From Planctomycetota bacterium (GTDB lineage Bacteria; Planctomycetota; Planctomycetia; Isosphaerales; Isosphaeraceae), in assembly GCA_021777685.1 (NCBI GenBank), contig JAJYDH010000406.1:1-5892 (forward strand): a stretch of DNA of 5,892 nt, written 5' to 3'. The position numbers and the translations under genes are program-made. The notes under the pieces were generated by a model that saw nothing but the letters and a program-made list of their open reading frames with translations, was not told where the DNA came from and did not search any database. Below, one piece after another: positions 1 through 5,892 of the stretch (positions within the stretch are counted from its first letter, which is position 1; each line of letters starts with the position of its first letter).

Positions 1-388
1 AATTTAATATAACCCATTCCGCCCCCGGGGTCACATTAATCATTTTTGAAGAAGAAGTTAAGTTGGGGGCCATCGCGTCGAATACCTCACCGATCCGTGG
101 AAGGATTGGCCCGGCAGGATGTACTTTTGCCCCGATCCTGGGCTCAGAAGGCCGAAAATGTACGCCGCCGGGCAGGACCATGACCTGATGTTGCGGGAAA
201 GCGACAAGGCGCCCCCGATTTCCCTCGGTCACGAATTGATCCGCCATCAAACTCGCGATGATAAAGCTTGTCGGTGCTCTCGCGATCGCCCGGGACGCGT
301 CAGGAAACTCTCCGCGTCCCGTCCGCCGATCGGCCATCTCGAAGATCAAGGGACGTGGAGCATCCCCTGCGACTAAGTCATTGTGAAT

Positions 389-667
389 TTGGGTTCGCTT
401 TTTCCAGGGTGGCGCCTTTGCGCATAATCGCTTGCCCCTGAGACGATTTATGGAACGATCGGGATGACGGGGAAATTAGAGATCTCAGATTCGATGTCTC
501 AGATCTCCTATTTTCACCAGACACCCATAAACTGTCTCGGCGGCAAGAGAAAAAGTGCAAAGCCGGCTCCCGGCTGGATTGGGTTCGAGTTTTTGGGTGC
601 CGGAGATGCCGTCGGTATGTTGGTGTCGAGTCGGTCCCGGGACTTCGGGGGAGGTTGGGTTCGTTTT
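389..667. repeat. three copies of TTGGGTTCG plus T-run
   Basis: The nonamer TTGGGTTCG occurs at 389-397, 579-587 and 655-663. Each copy is followed within 0-2 bases by four or five T residues (T-runs ending at 403, 594 and 667). The copies are not evenly spaced (190 and 76 nt apart) and lie entirely in the gene-free stretch. On the minus strand they read as A-run plus CGAACCCAA. This could be a small dispersed intergenic repeat or a degenerate multi-copy element. No function can be assigned from the sequence. Confidence 0.5.
479..507. repeat. direct and inverted repeat cluster (operator-like)
   Basis: GAGATCT at 479-485 and AGATCTC at 501-507 form a 7-bp inverted repeat around a 15-nt spacer. 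Inside the same stretch TCTCAGAT occurs as a direct repeat at 483-490 and 497-504, a 14-nt period. The layout could be a protein-binding site or a small hairpin. It is about 420 nt from the nearest recognised start codon, so any regulatory link to the gene at 927 is speculative. Confidence 0.4.
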
Positions 668-699
668 ACCGAAGGGCTCGCCGGGCATCCGGAATAGGT

Positions 700-728
700 G
701 GTGGGGCTCGCCCGAGGCTCGACCCACC
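700..728. repeat. intergenic hairpin, REP-like
   Basis: GGTGGG (700-705) pairs with CCCACC (723-728) across a 17-nt loop, which holds a shorter inner CTC/GAG inverted repeat. GGCTCG also recurs as a direct repeat at 675-680, 705-710 and 716-721. There is no T-run after the stem on the plus strand, so it does not look like an intrinsic terminator. It has the style of short palindromic intergenic repeats of high-GC bacteria, but copy number cannot be judged from one window. Confidence 0.35.
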
Positions 729-910
729 CTCCGCAAAACGCGCAGTTCCGCAATGGCTTCGTTTGGGATCGGGAGAATGGTCTCCTCAAGGGCTGGTCTG
801 GTCGATTCCGGGCGGCTCTGGTAAGGTTCGCGGGCAAAGGGCGAGCGGACAGCCGTCGGGGGAATGCCCGGACGGAGTCGGTCCGATCGGCCGGAGGACT
901 CGGGCCAACC

Positions 911-920
911 AAGGAGGAGG
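911..920 (+). promoter_or_regulatory. strong Shine-Dalgarno fixing the start at 927
   Basis: The purine run AAGGAGGAGG includes a full AGGAGG core at 912-917, nine bases before the ATG at 927. It selects this start over the in-frame ATG at 864, whose extra 21 residues are Arg/Ser-rich and would bury the signal peptide. Confidence 0.85.
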
Positions 921-926
921 ACGCCC

Positions 927-1922
927 ATGCGAACGCTCATCGCCTGGACATTGCCGCTGGCCATCGGGGCCTGGGCCGCCGGATCGGCCTCGGCGCAGGG
1001 GACCCAGCCGGCCCCGAAGCGACAGGCCCCGGCCGGCAAGGCCGCCCAGCCGGCCCCGGCCGCCGCGCCGGCGCCGGTCGACCCGGCCGCCGTGAAGGCC
1101 CAGCAGGTCGCCGACCGGCAGGCGATGGACGACGTCCTCGCCCAGTGGGAGGTCAAGAGCAAGAAGATCGTCTCGCTCGACGTCGCCTTCGAGAAGATCG
1201 AGCGGTCCAAGGGCTTCGGCGACGAGTTCTACCAGGGCCGGGCCATGCTCCAGAGCCCCGACCTGGCCTGCCTGGAATTCCGCAAAGTCCTGCTCGACGA
1301 GAATCGCAAGCCGATCGTGAAGGCCGACAAGGACGGCAAGCCCGTCGTCCAGCTCGAGAAAGAGCCCTACGAGCGGATCGTCTGCACCGGCACGGAAGTC
1401 CTCCAGTACGCCTGGGACACCCGGCAGATCATCGTCCACCCGCTCGACAAGGAGATCCGCCAGAAGGCCCTCCAGCAGGGCCCGCTCCCCTTCCTCTTTA
1501 ATATGAATGCCGCCGAGACCAAGAGGCGGTACAGCATGTCGCTGCTCAAGCAGAACGAGCGCGAGTACCTGATCGGGATCGTGCCGAGCGAGCAGATCGA
1601 CAAGGGGGCCTTCACCCAGGCGTTCCTCTGGCTGAGCAAGGAGACGTACCTGCCCAACAAGCTGGTGCTCTATCCGGTCGGCGGGAAGGACCCGGTCGAG
1701 TACCGGTTCAAGGGCGAGAACGCCGTGATCCGGGCGAACGTGGCGATGGACAAGAGCTTCTTCGGCTTCACCAAGATCCCCGGCTGGAAGGTGATCGTGA
1801 ACCCGGAGGGCAACGCCCAGGGCGCGCCGGCCGACGCCCGGCCTGCCGCCGCCGCCGGGGCCGCCCAGCCGAAACGGGCCATCGCCCAGCCGGCGATGCG
1901 CCCGGCGTCTCGGCCTCAGTGA
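927..1922 (+). CDS. exported TIGR03009-family planctomycete protein
   Basis: This encodes 331 residues. Residues 1-23 look like a Sec signal peptide: Arg2, a hydrophobic stretch, then ASA with likely cleavage after Ala23. An Ala/Pro/Gln-rich linker follows to about residue 60. The folded part (about 65-293) has features I associate with TIGR03009, a planctomycete-specific uncharacterised domain: a helical start with DDVLAQWEVKSKKI, GPLPFLFN at 185-192, and a DK-x2-F...LPNKL segment at 225-246. The overall style recalls LolA-like beta-sheet carriers, but that is inference. About 36 residues at the C-terminus (from 296) are again Ala/Pro-rich and probably disordered. There is no lipobox Cys, so the product is probably soluble in the periplasm or secreted. 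The substrate and role are unknown. It is followed by a 271-nt gap containing a new promoter, so it is probably not in one operon with nfeD. I see no clear terminator after the stop. Confidence 0.85.
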   Translation: MRTLIAWTLPLAIGAWAAGSASAQGTQPAPKRQAPAGKAAQPAPAAAPAPVDPAAVKAQQVADRQAMDDVLAQWEVKSKKIVSLDVAFEKIERSKGFGDEFYQGRAMLQSPDLACLEFRKVLLDENRKPIVKADKDGKPVVQLEKEPYERIVCTGTEVLQYAWDTRQIIVHPLDKEIRQKALQQGPLPFLFNMNAAETKRRYSMSLLKQNEREYLIGIVPSEQIDKGAFTQAFLWLSKETYLPNKLVLYPVGGKDPVEYRFKGENAVIRANVAMDKSFFGFTKIPGWKVIVNPEGNAQGAPADARPAAAAGAAQPKRAIAQPAMRPASRPQ

Positions 1923-1982
1923 CCCGATTCCCGACGTCGACGGCCACGCCGCCCGGACCGGCCCGCGCGGACTCCCCGAGGT

Positions 1983-2012
1983 TTGACGAAGGGAGTCGGG
2001 CGGGCTTATAAT
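1983..2012 (+). promoter_or_regulatory. near-consensus sigma-70 promoter for nfeD
   Basis: TTGACG (1983-1988) matches the -35 consensus at five of six bases. TATAAT (2007-2012) is a perfect -10. The spacer is 18 nt. The predicted transcription start is around 2018-2020, giving a leader of about 175 nt before the ATG at 2194. In DNA this rich in G and C such a match is unlikely to be accidental. It points to housekeeping, probably constitutive, expression of the nfeD genes and possibly floA. Confidence 0.75.
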
Positions 2013-2120
2013 CGGTCAGACAGGTCGGCGCCGGACGGAGTGAGCCGCCCTTCGCTCGCGACCCGGTGCCGCCCTCCCGGGCCTTTGCCGAGGCCGGCCG
2101 TCCCGACGATCCGCCCGCCT

Positions 2121-2143
2121 CCGCGTCGAGCCACTCGACGCGG
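2121..2143 (+). promoter_or_regulatory. perfect 10-bp hairpin in the nfeD leader
   Basis: CCGCGTCGAG (2121-2130) and CTCGACGCGG (2134-2143) are exact reverse complements around a 3-nt CCA loop; a U-G pair (2120/2144) could extend the stem. It lies inside the predicted leader RNA, about 50 nt before the start codon and about 30 nt before the ribosome site. GGCCGGCC copies at 2092-2099 and 2143-2150 could form a competing or outer stem. No T-run follows, so it is not a standard intrinsic terminator. It may stabilise the mRNA or tune translation; this is inference. Confidence 0.55.
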
Positions 2144-2193
2144 GCCGGCCAGCCCGGGGAGGTCGGCCGATCGACGGAGGGAGTCCATCTCAG

Positions 2194-4413
2194 ATGATCG
2201 GATCGTTTCCCGCGCGCCGGCTCCTCGCGACGCTGGCATTCCTCTCGGCCCTCGGATCGACCGCCCTCCCGACCGCACTGGCCCAGGCCCCCGCCGCCCC
2301 CGAGACCTACCCCGGCCAGTTCTTCACGATCGAGGAGCCGATCGACAGCGAGGCCCTGGAGCGGATCAAGGCCTCGACCAAGCAACTGATCGCCCGGTCG
2401 ATCGCCCAGAAGACCGGCCGGCCGATCCTGGTCTTCGTCGTCCAGCCGGGCAAGGCCCAGCCGGGCTCCAGCGGCTTCGGGACCTCGTTCGAGCTGGCCA
2501 ATTACATCTCGACCGAACTCGCCGGCGCCAGGTTGACGGTCGCCTACGTCCCCCACCCGCTCAAGGGCTACGCCGCGCTCCCCGCGCTGGCCTGCGACGA
2601 GATCGTCATGGGCCCGGACGCCTCGATCGGGCCGATCACGCCCGAGGGGGACGCGGTCAAGGTCGACTATCGCGAGCCGGTCCGAATTCTTGCCCGCCGC
2701 AAGGGGAAGGACCCCGACCTCTTCGCCGGCCTGCTCGACCGCGACGCCGACCTCAAGCTCGTCCGGACCGCCGACCGCCAGGCCCATTACGTCCTTCCCG
2801 AGAACCTCGCCGCCTTCCTCAAGGCCAACCCGGTCGACGAGAAGGACGTCCAGCCCGCCTGGGAGGGGGGCAGCCGGGGCGTGCTCTCGGCCGCCCGGGC
2901 CCGCGAGGAGGGGTTCGCCAAGCTCATCGCGTCCGACCGGGCCGAGATCCTCAACGTCTACCGGATCGACCCCCGCGCCCTGTCGACCGACCCGACCCTT
3001 CTCCAGGAGCCCCGGCCGGTCTGGATCGCCATCGAAGGGCGGATCGACCCGATCAAGGAGGCGTATCTCCGCCGCCGGATCGACCAGGCCCGGCGCGAGG
3101 GGGTTAACCTCATCTTCTTCAAGCTCAACACCCAGGGCGGCCTGAATACCTCGGCCAACAACGTGGCCGGGCTGATCGCCGACATCAAGGACATCAAGAC
3201 CGTCGCCTACATCGACGACCGGGCCACCGGCGTCTCGACCCTGCTGCCCCTGGCCTGCGACGACATCGTCTTCCGCCGGGGGGCGATCATGGGGGGCGTC
3301 CAGCAGATCATCACCGGCGGCAACGGCCAGGTCCAGAACCTGACCGAAAGCCAGGTTGACAGCCTGACCAAGCGGGCCGAGGGGCTCGCCTCGCAGAAGG
3401 GCCACCCGCCGGCCGTCGCCCACGCGATGGTCGACCGCCATGCCGGGATCGTCCAGGCGACCAACGCCAACACCGGCGCCCCGATCCTCGTCCTCGAAGC
3501 GCAGGCCCGGGCCAACCCCGAGCTCTACCTCAACCCCGTCACCGTCAAGGAGCCCGGCAAGCTGATGGTCGTCCGGTCGGGCGAGGCGGCGGCGCTCGGG
3601 CTCGGCCAGGAAGTCGAGGACGACGAGGCGTTCAAGACGATCTACGGCCTCCGAGGCAAGACCATCCGGGTCGACGGCCCGACCTGGGTCGACGGCCTCG
3701 TGACCACCCTCAACGACCCGTTCGTGAGCTGGGTCCTCCTGTTCATCGGGATCTTCATGCTGATCCTGGAGGTGAAGATGCCGGGCGTCGGCCTGCCGGC
3801 GATCACCTCGGCCCTCGCCTTCCTCCTCTTCTTCTGGAGCCGCTACCTGAGCGGGACCGCCGACCAGCTCGAAATCCTCCTGTTCCTGGTCGGGCTGATC
3901 TGCCTGGGGCTGGAGCTGTTCGTCTTCCCGGGCTTCGGCGTCTTCGGGATGAGCGGGTTCCTGCTGATCGTGGTCTCGATCGTGATGGCCAGCCACACGT
4001 TCATCTGGCCGACCCAGGATTACGAATATCGCCAGATGGCCGGCACGCTGTTCCAGGTGGTCGCGGTGATGGTCGGGGTGGGCGTGGGGGCGTCGCTGGT
4101 GGGCCGGTATCTGCCCTCGATGCCGATCCTGAACCGGATGGTCCTCAAGCCCGAGCCGTACACGGGCTCGGTCGAGGAGGTCGAGGACGGCTACCCGGTC
4201 GACAAGCCGCCGCCCTCCGAGGAGTACGAGTCGCTCGCCTTCCTGATGGGCGAGACCGGCCGGACGACCACGGTCCTCAAGCCGTCGGGCAAGGCCCGGT
4301 TCGGCAACCTGCTGGTCGACGTCCGCGCCGACGGCTACTATATCGAGAGGGACGCACTGATCGAGGTCATCGACGTCCAGGGGATGCGGGTGATCGTCAA
4401 GCCGGTGGCGTGA
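2194..4413 (+). CDS. nfeD: long NfeD protein with tandem ClpP-like domains
   Basis: This encodes 739 residues. GGAGGGAG at 2176-2183 precedes the ATG, and the start gives a good signal peptide (Arg8-Arg9, hydrophobic 10-29, ALA at 28-30). Two ClpP/crotonase-like domains follow. The first is about 55-260 (ACDEIVMGPDASIG at 133-146). The second is about 285-490, with the classic beta strand VWIAIEGRIDP, TQGG at 313-316 in place of TPGG, and ACDDIVF at 354-360. Hydrophobic helices lie near 512-527, 535-548, 561-578, 580-598 and 619-637. An NfeD OB fold occupies about 684-739 (VLKPSGKARF...GYYIERDALIEVIDVQG). In active relatives a Ser-Lys dyad cleaves flotillin/stomatin-type partners. Here Gly125 and Gly346 align by eye with the Ser, and Arg415 (MVDR) with the Lys, so proteolysis is doubtful. 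The protein probably sits in the cytoplasmic membrane with its protease-like half outside the cytoplasm. Its neighbours are a short nfeD and floA. Confidence 0.92.
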   Translation: MIGSFPARRLLATLAFLSALGSTALPTALAQAPAAPETYPGQFFTIEEPIDSEALERIKASTKQLIARSIAQKTGRPILVFVVQPGKAQPGSSGFGTSFELANYISTELAGARLTVAYVPHPLKGYAALPALACDEIVMGPDASIGPITPEGDAVKVDYREPVRILARRKGKDPDLFAGLLDRDADLKLVRTADRQAHYVLPENLAAFLKANPVDEKDVQPAWEGGSRGVLSAARAREEGFAKLIASDRAEILNVYRIDPRALSTDPTLLQEPRPVWIAIEGRIDPIKEAYLRRRIDQARREGVNLIFFKLNTQGGLNTSANNVAGLIADIKDIKTVAYIDDRATGVSTLLPLACDDIVFRRGAIMGGVQQIITGGNGQVQNLTESQVDSLTKRAEGLASQKGHPPAVAHAMVDRHAGIVQATNANTGAPILVLEAQARANPELYLNPVTVKEPGKLMVVRSGEAAALGLGQEVEDDEAFKTIYGLRGKTIRVDGPTWVDGLVTTLNDPFVSWVLLFIGIFMLILEVKMPGVGLPAITSALAFLLFFWSRYLSGTADQLEILLFLVGLICLGLELFVFPGFGVFGMSGFLLIVVSIVMASHTFIWPTQDYEYRQMAGTLFQVVAVMVGVGVGASLVGRYLPSMPILNRMVLKPEPYTGSVEEVEDGYPVDKPPPSEEYESLAFLMGETGRTTTVLKPSGKARFGNLLVDVRADGYYIERDALIEVIDVQGMRVIVKPVA

Positions 4414-4458
4414 GCCGACCGGCCGGGCCCTCCCGCTCCCCCCGGACCGCTCAGGGAC

Positions 4459-4463
4459 GAGGA
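4459..4463 (+). promoter_or_regulatory. ribosome site supporting a TTG start at 4469
   Basis: GAGGA lies five bases before the TTG at 4469. The next in-frame start, ATG at 4484, would have a 20-nt spacing and would remove the first residues before the first membrane helix. TTG is therefore preferred, though the ATG is not excluded. Confidence 0.6.
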
Positions 4464-4468
4464 CAGCG

Positions 4469-4972
4469 TTGCTCAGCGCCTCGATGCTCGTCATCCTCCT
4501 GACGATCGGCCTCGCGATGCTGGTCGTCGAGGACGTCTTGCCGACCGGCGGCGCCTTCGTCCTGATGGCGGCCGGCTGCCTGATCGCGGTCGTTTACTTC
4601 GGTTTCACCCTCTCGAATGAGCTGGGCTGGCGCTACCTGTTCGTGGAGCTTGTGGTCGGGCCCGTGGTCTACTTCACGTCGATGTTCGTGGTCCCGAGGA
4701 CGCCGCTGGGGCGCCGGGCCTATCTCCGGCCGCCCGACTCGGAGGAGGTCGACGTCAGCCACGCGTGTCCCCGACTCGACCGCTATCTCGGGCTCAGGTC
4801 GAGGGCGATCACGCCGATGAAGCCGCTGGGCCTGGTGGATTTCGACGGCCGGCGGGTCGAGGCGATCTCCGAGCAGGGGCTGATCGAGGCGGGGTCGATG
4901 GTGGTCGTCGTCGGTGCCCGGTCGGGCCGGCTGATCGTCCGGGCGTCGGAAGACCCGACGCTCCCCGGGTGA
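4469..4972 (+). CDS. short NfeD-family membrane protein
   Basis: This encodes 167 residues from a TTG start chosen for its GAGGA ribosome site. Three membrane helices are visible at about 6-20, 27-46 and 54-75. A charged linker (about 77-105) and a C-terminal NfeD-type OB fold (about 109-160) follow. The fold shows the family pattern: small residues before a T-P-M-K-P-L-G turn, then FDGRRVEAISEQGLIEAGSMVVVV. There is no protease-like domain, so this is the short NfeD class known to pair with flotillins and stomatins; the OB fold is the presumed contact with the partner. It starts 55 nt after the long nfeD and precedes floA, consistent with a joint role in membrane microdomains. Two NfeD proteins beside one flotillin could mean division of labour. 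The assignment to NfeD is confident; the specific role is inferred. Confidence 0.88.
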   Translation: MLSASMLVILLTIGLAMLVVEDVLPTGGAFVLMAAGCLIAVVYFGFTLSNELGWRYLFVELVVGPVVYFTSMFVVPRTPLGRRAYLRPPDSEEVDVSHACPRLDRYLGLRSRAITPMKPLGLVDFDGRRVEAISEQGLIEAGSMVVVVGARSGRLIVRASEDPTLPG

Positions 4973-5053
4973 TCCGCCGGCATCCCCATCAAGATTTGCC
5001 CGCCCCTCGCGAATTCACCCCGGGGCGGGGTCGCTTGGCGCCGCGCCGGCCTT

Positions 5054-5059
5054 TAGAAT
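5054..5059 (+). promoter_or_regulatory. possible -10 element upstream of floA
   Basis: TAGAAT differs from the -10 consensus at one base and sits in an AT-rich island in the 202-nt gap before floA. The only good -35 look-alike, TTGGCG at 5035-5040, is just 13 nt away, which is too close; at the ideal distance the sequence (TCGCTT) is poor. If it is used, the leader would be about 110 nt. Confidence 0.35.
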
Positions 5060-5060
5060 T

Positions 5061-5115
5061 GAAGTTCACGGGCGGACAGGCCAGCATTCGCCGACGAGGG
5101 GCCGCGTCGAACTTC
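5061..5115 (+). repeat. inverted repeat in the floA leader
   Basis: GAAGTTC (5061-5067) and GAACTTC (5109-5115) are exact reverse complements enclosing 41 nt. It directly follows the possible -10 element, so it would lie at the 5' end of a floA-specific transcript and could close a larger structured leader. Seven base pairs over this distance could be chance. Confidence 0.25.
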
Positions 5116-5174
5116 CACCTCTCCGGCATCGTGCAACGACGTCCGGACCGCCTCCCAACACCGAGGATTCTCCC

Positions 5175-5892
5175 ATGTTCTCCCCGATCTTCGCCCAGCA
5201 GGGTCCGCCGGCCTCGGGCCCGCAGATCGCCATGCTGGTCCTGCTGGCCGTCCTGGGCTTCGTCGCGCTGATCGTCTTCGTCCTGATGGCGAAGTACTTC
5301 AACCTCTGGATCCAGGCGTCGTTCTCCGAGGCCAAGGTCACGCTGATCGACCTGATCGGGATGACGCTCCGGAAGGTCAACCCGCACATCATCGTCCGCT
5401 CGAAGATCATGGCGATCCAGGCCGGCCTGAGCGAGAAAGACGGCCTCACGACCCGGAGCCTGGAGGCCCACTACCTGGCCGGCGGCAACGTGCCGAACGT
5501 CGTCCGGGCGCTGATCGCCGCCAACCGGGCCGACATCCCGCTGTCGTACAAGCGGGCCGCCGCGATCGACCTGGCCGGCCGGAACGTGCTCGACGCCGTG
5601 CAGACCAGCGTCAACCCGAAGGTCATCGACTGCCCCGACCCGACCAAGGGACGCCAGACGATCGACGGCATCGCCAAGAACGGCATCCAGCTCAAGGTGA
5701 AGGCCCGCGTGACCGTCCGGACCAACATCGACCGGCTGGTCGGCGGGGCGACCGAGGAGACGATCATCGCCCGGGTCGGCGAGGGTATCGTCACGACCAT
5801 CGGCTCGGCCGAGTCGCACAACCTCGTGCTCGAAAACCCCGACTCGATCTCCAAGCGGGTGCTGGAGAAGGGGCTCGACGCCGGCACGGCGT
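5175..5892 (+). CDS. floA: flotillin-like protein FloA, 3' end cut off
   Basis: The first 239 codons are present; the Bacillus FloA is about 330 residues, so roughly 90 C-terminal residues (the coiled, Glu/Ala-rich part) lie beyond the window. GAGGA at 5163-5167 precedes the ATG by seven bases. The N-terminus has a 17-residue Gln/Pro-rich lead, one membrane segment (about 18-39), then the SPFH/PHB-like domain. Signature stretches match FloA closely: LEAHYLAGGNV (96-106), AAIDLAGRNVLDAVQ (129-143), SVNPKVI (145-151), NIDRLVGGA (184-192), EETIIARVGEGIV (194-206), and VLENPDSIS with KGLDAGTA at the edge. FloA forms oligomers that organise membrane microdomains and affects membrane fluidity and protein secretion. 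Compared from memory with the Bacillus protein, short insertions appear near 86-95 and 153-168. The adjacent nfeD genes are its usual operon partners. Confidence 0.95.
   Translation, partial: MFSPIFAQQGPPASGPQIAMLVLLAVLGFVALIVFVLMAKYFNLWIQASFSEAKVTLIDLIGMTLRKVNPHIIVRSKIMAIQAGLSEKDGLTTRSLEAHYLAGGNVPNVVRALIAANRADIPLSYKRAAAIDLAGRNVLDAVQTSVNPKVIDCPDPTKGRQTIDGIAKNGIQLKVKARVTVRTNIDRLVGGATEETIIARVGEGIVTTIGSAESHNLVLENPDSISKRVLEKGLDAGTA

Larger units (their letters stand above)
1..926. other. gene-free or decayed stretch upstream of the TIGR03009 gene
   Basis: I can support no protein or RNA gene here. The first 60 or so bases are AT-rich and include a short GAA triplet run at 48-57. The rest is less GC-biased than the genes that follow. 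Open frames exist on both strands, but their predicted proteins are rich in R, P, G and S, resemble nothing I recognise, and lack the strong third-position G/C bias of the four genes downstream. One minus-strand frame is open from the ATG at 337-335 to the window edge; it is discussed as a finding only. No tRNA cloverleaf was found. The stretch contains several short repeats, listed separately. No convincing promoter for the gene at 927 was seen; CATAAT at 423-428 is a possible -10 but lacks a good -35 partner. Confidence 0.6.

Noticed and set aside
119..376. 85-codon plus-strand frame in the left stretch
   Set aside because: No clear ribosome site, no recognisable motif and no coding-like third-position bias.
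575..600. GGTTCGAG as a tRNA T-arm
   Set aside because: The flanking bases do not form a T-stem, and no acceptor or anticodon arm can be drawn.
485..1210. 241-codon minus-strand frame overlapping the TIGR03009 gene start
   Set aside because: No domain is recognisable, it is antisense to a well-supported start and ribosome site, and its composition is typical of shadow frames.
1983..3107. 374-codon plus-strand frame overlapping the promoter and the nfeD start
   Set aside because: The product is almost entirely Arg/Pro/Gly/Asp, overlaps the real gene in another frame, and begins inside the promoter region.
1768..4494. 908-codon open frame on the minus strand, antisense to the long nfeD
   Set aside because: It is a mirror of the strong third-position G/C bias of nfeD. 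The product is a monotonous Asp/Gly/Arg/Val/Leu mix without a domain, while the plus-strand product is a clear NfeD.
5017..5031. ACCCC/GGGGT hairpin after the short nfeD as an intrinsic terminator
   Set aside because: The stem is only five pairs with a G-rich loop and no T-run follows, so termination is not supported.
4989..5819. 276-codon minus-strand frame antisense to floA
   Set aside because: It is a shadow of floA, whose protein matches the FloA family throughout.

Overview
The window looks like chromosomal DNA of a high-GC planctomycete, probably of the Isosphaeraceae or a close relative. The evidence is a protein of the planctomycete-restricted TIGR03009 type, very strong G/C preference at third codon positions in all four recognised genes, and a flotillin of the FloA (YqfA) type next to NfeD-family genes. 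The family-level placement is inference from style and has not been searched.

Layout: positions 1-926 hold no gene I can support. This stretch starts with an AT-rich patch (about 1-60). It also contains several short repeats: three copies of TTGGGTTCG followed by a T-run, a repeat cluster at 479-507, and a hairpin at 700-728. Four plus-strand genes follow. 927-1922 encodes an exported TIGR03009-family protein with a strong Shine-Dalgarno. 2194-4413 encodes a long NfeD protein with an export signal, two tandem ClpP/crotonase-like domains, a multi-helix membrane region and a C-terminal OB fold. 4469-4972 encodes a short NfeD protein (three membrane helices plus OB fold, TTG start). 5175 to the window edge encodes FloA, cut off after 239 codons.

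The long nfeD has a near-consensus sigma-70 promoter (TTGACG, 18 nt, TATAAT at 1983-2012). It also has a leader of roughly 175 nt carrying a perfect 10-bp hairpin. The short nfeD follows after 55 nt and is probably co-transcribed. floA follows after 202 nt and may be co-transcribed or have its own weak promoter. NfeD and flotillin/stomatin genes are classic operon partners, and their products are thought to act together in membrane microdomains.

The most interesting point is in the long NfeD. By eye, both protease-like domains have Gly where the Ser nucleophile is expected, and the second has Arg where the Lys of the Ser-Lys dyad is expected. This suggests a duplicated, catalytically dead scaffold rather than a working membrane protease.
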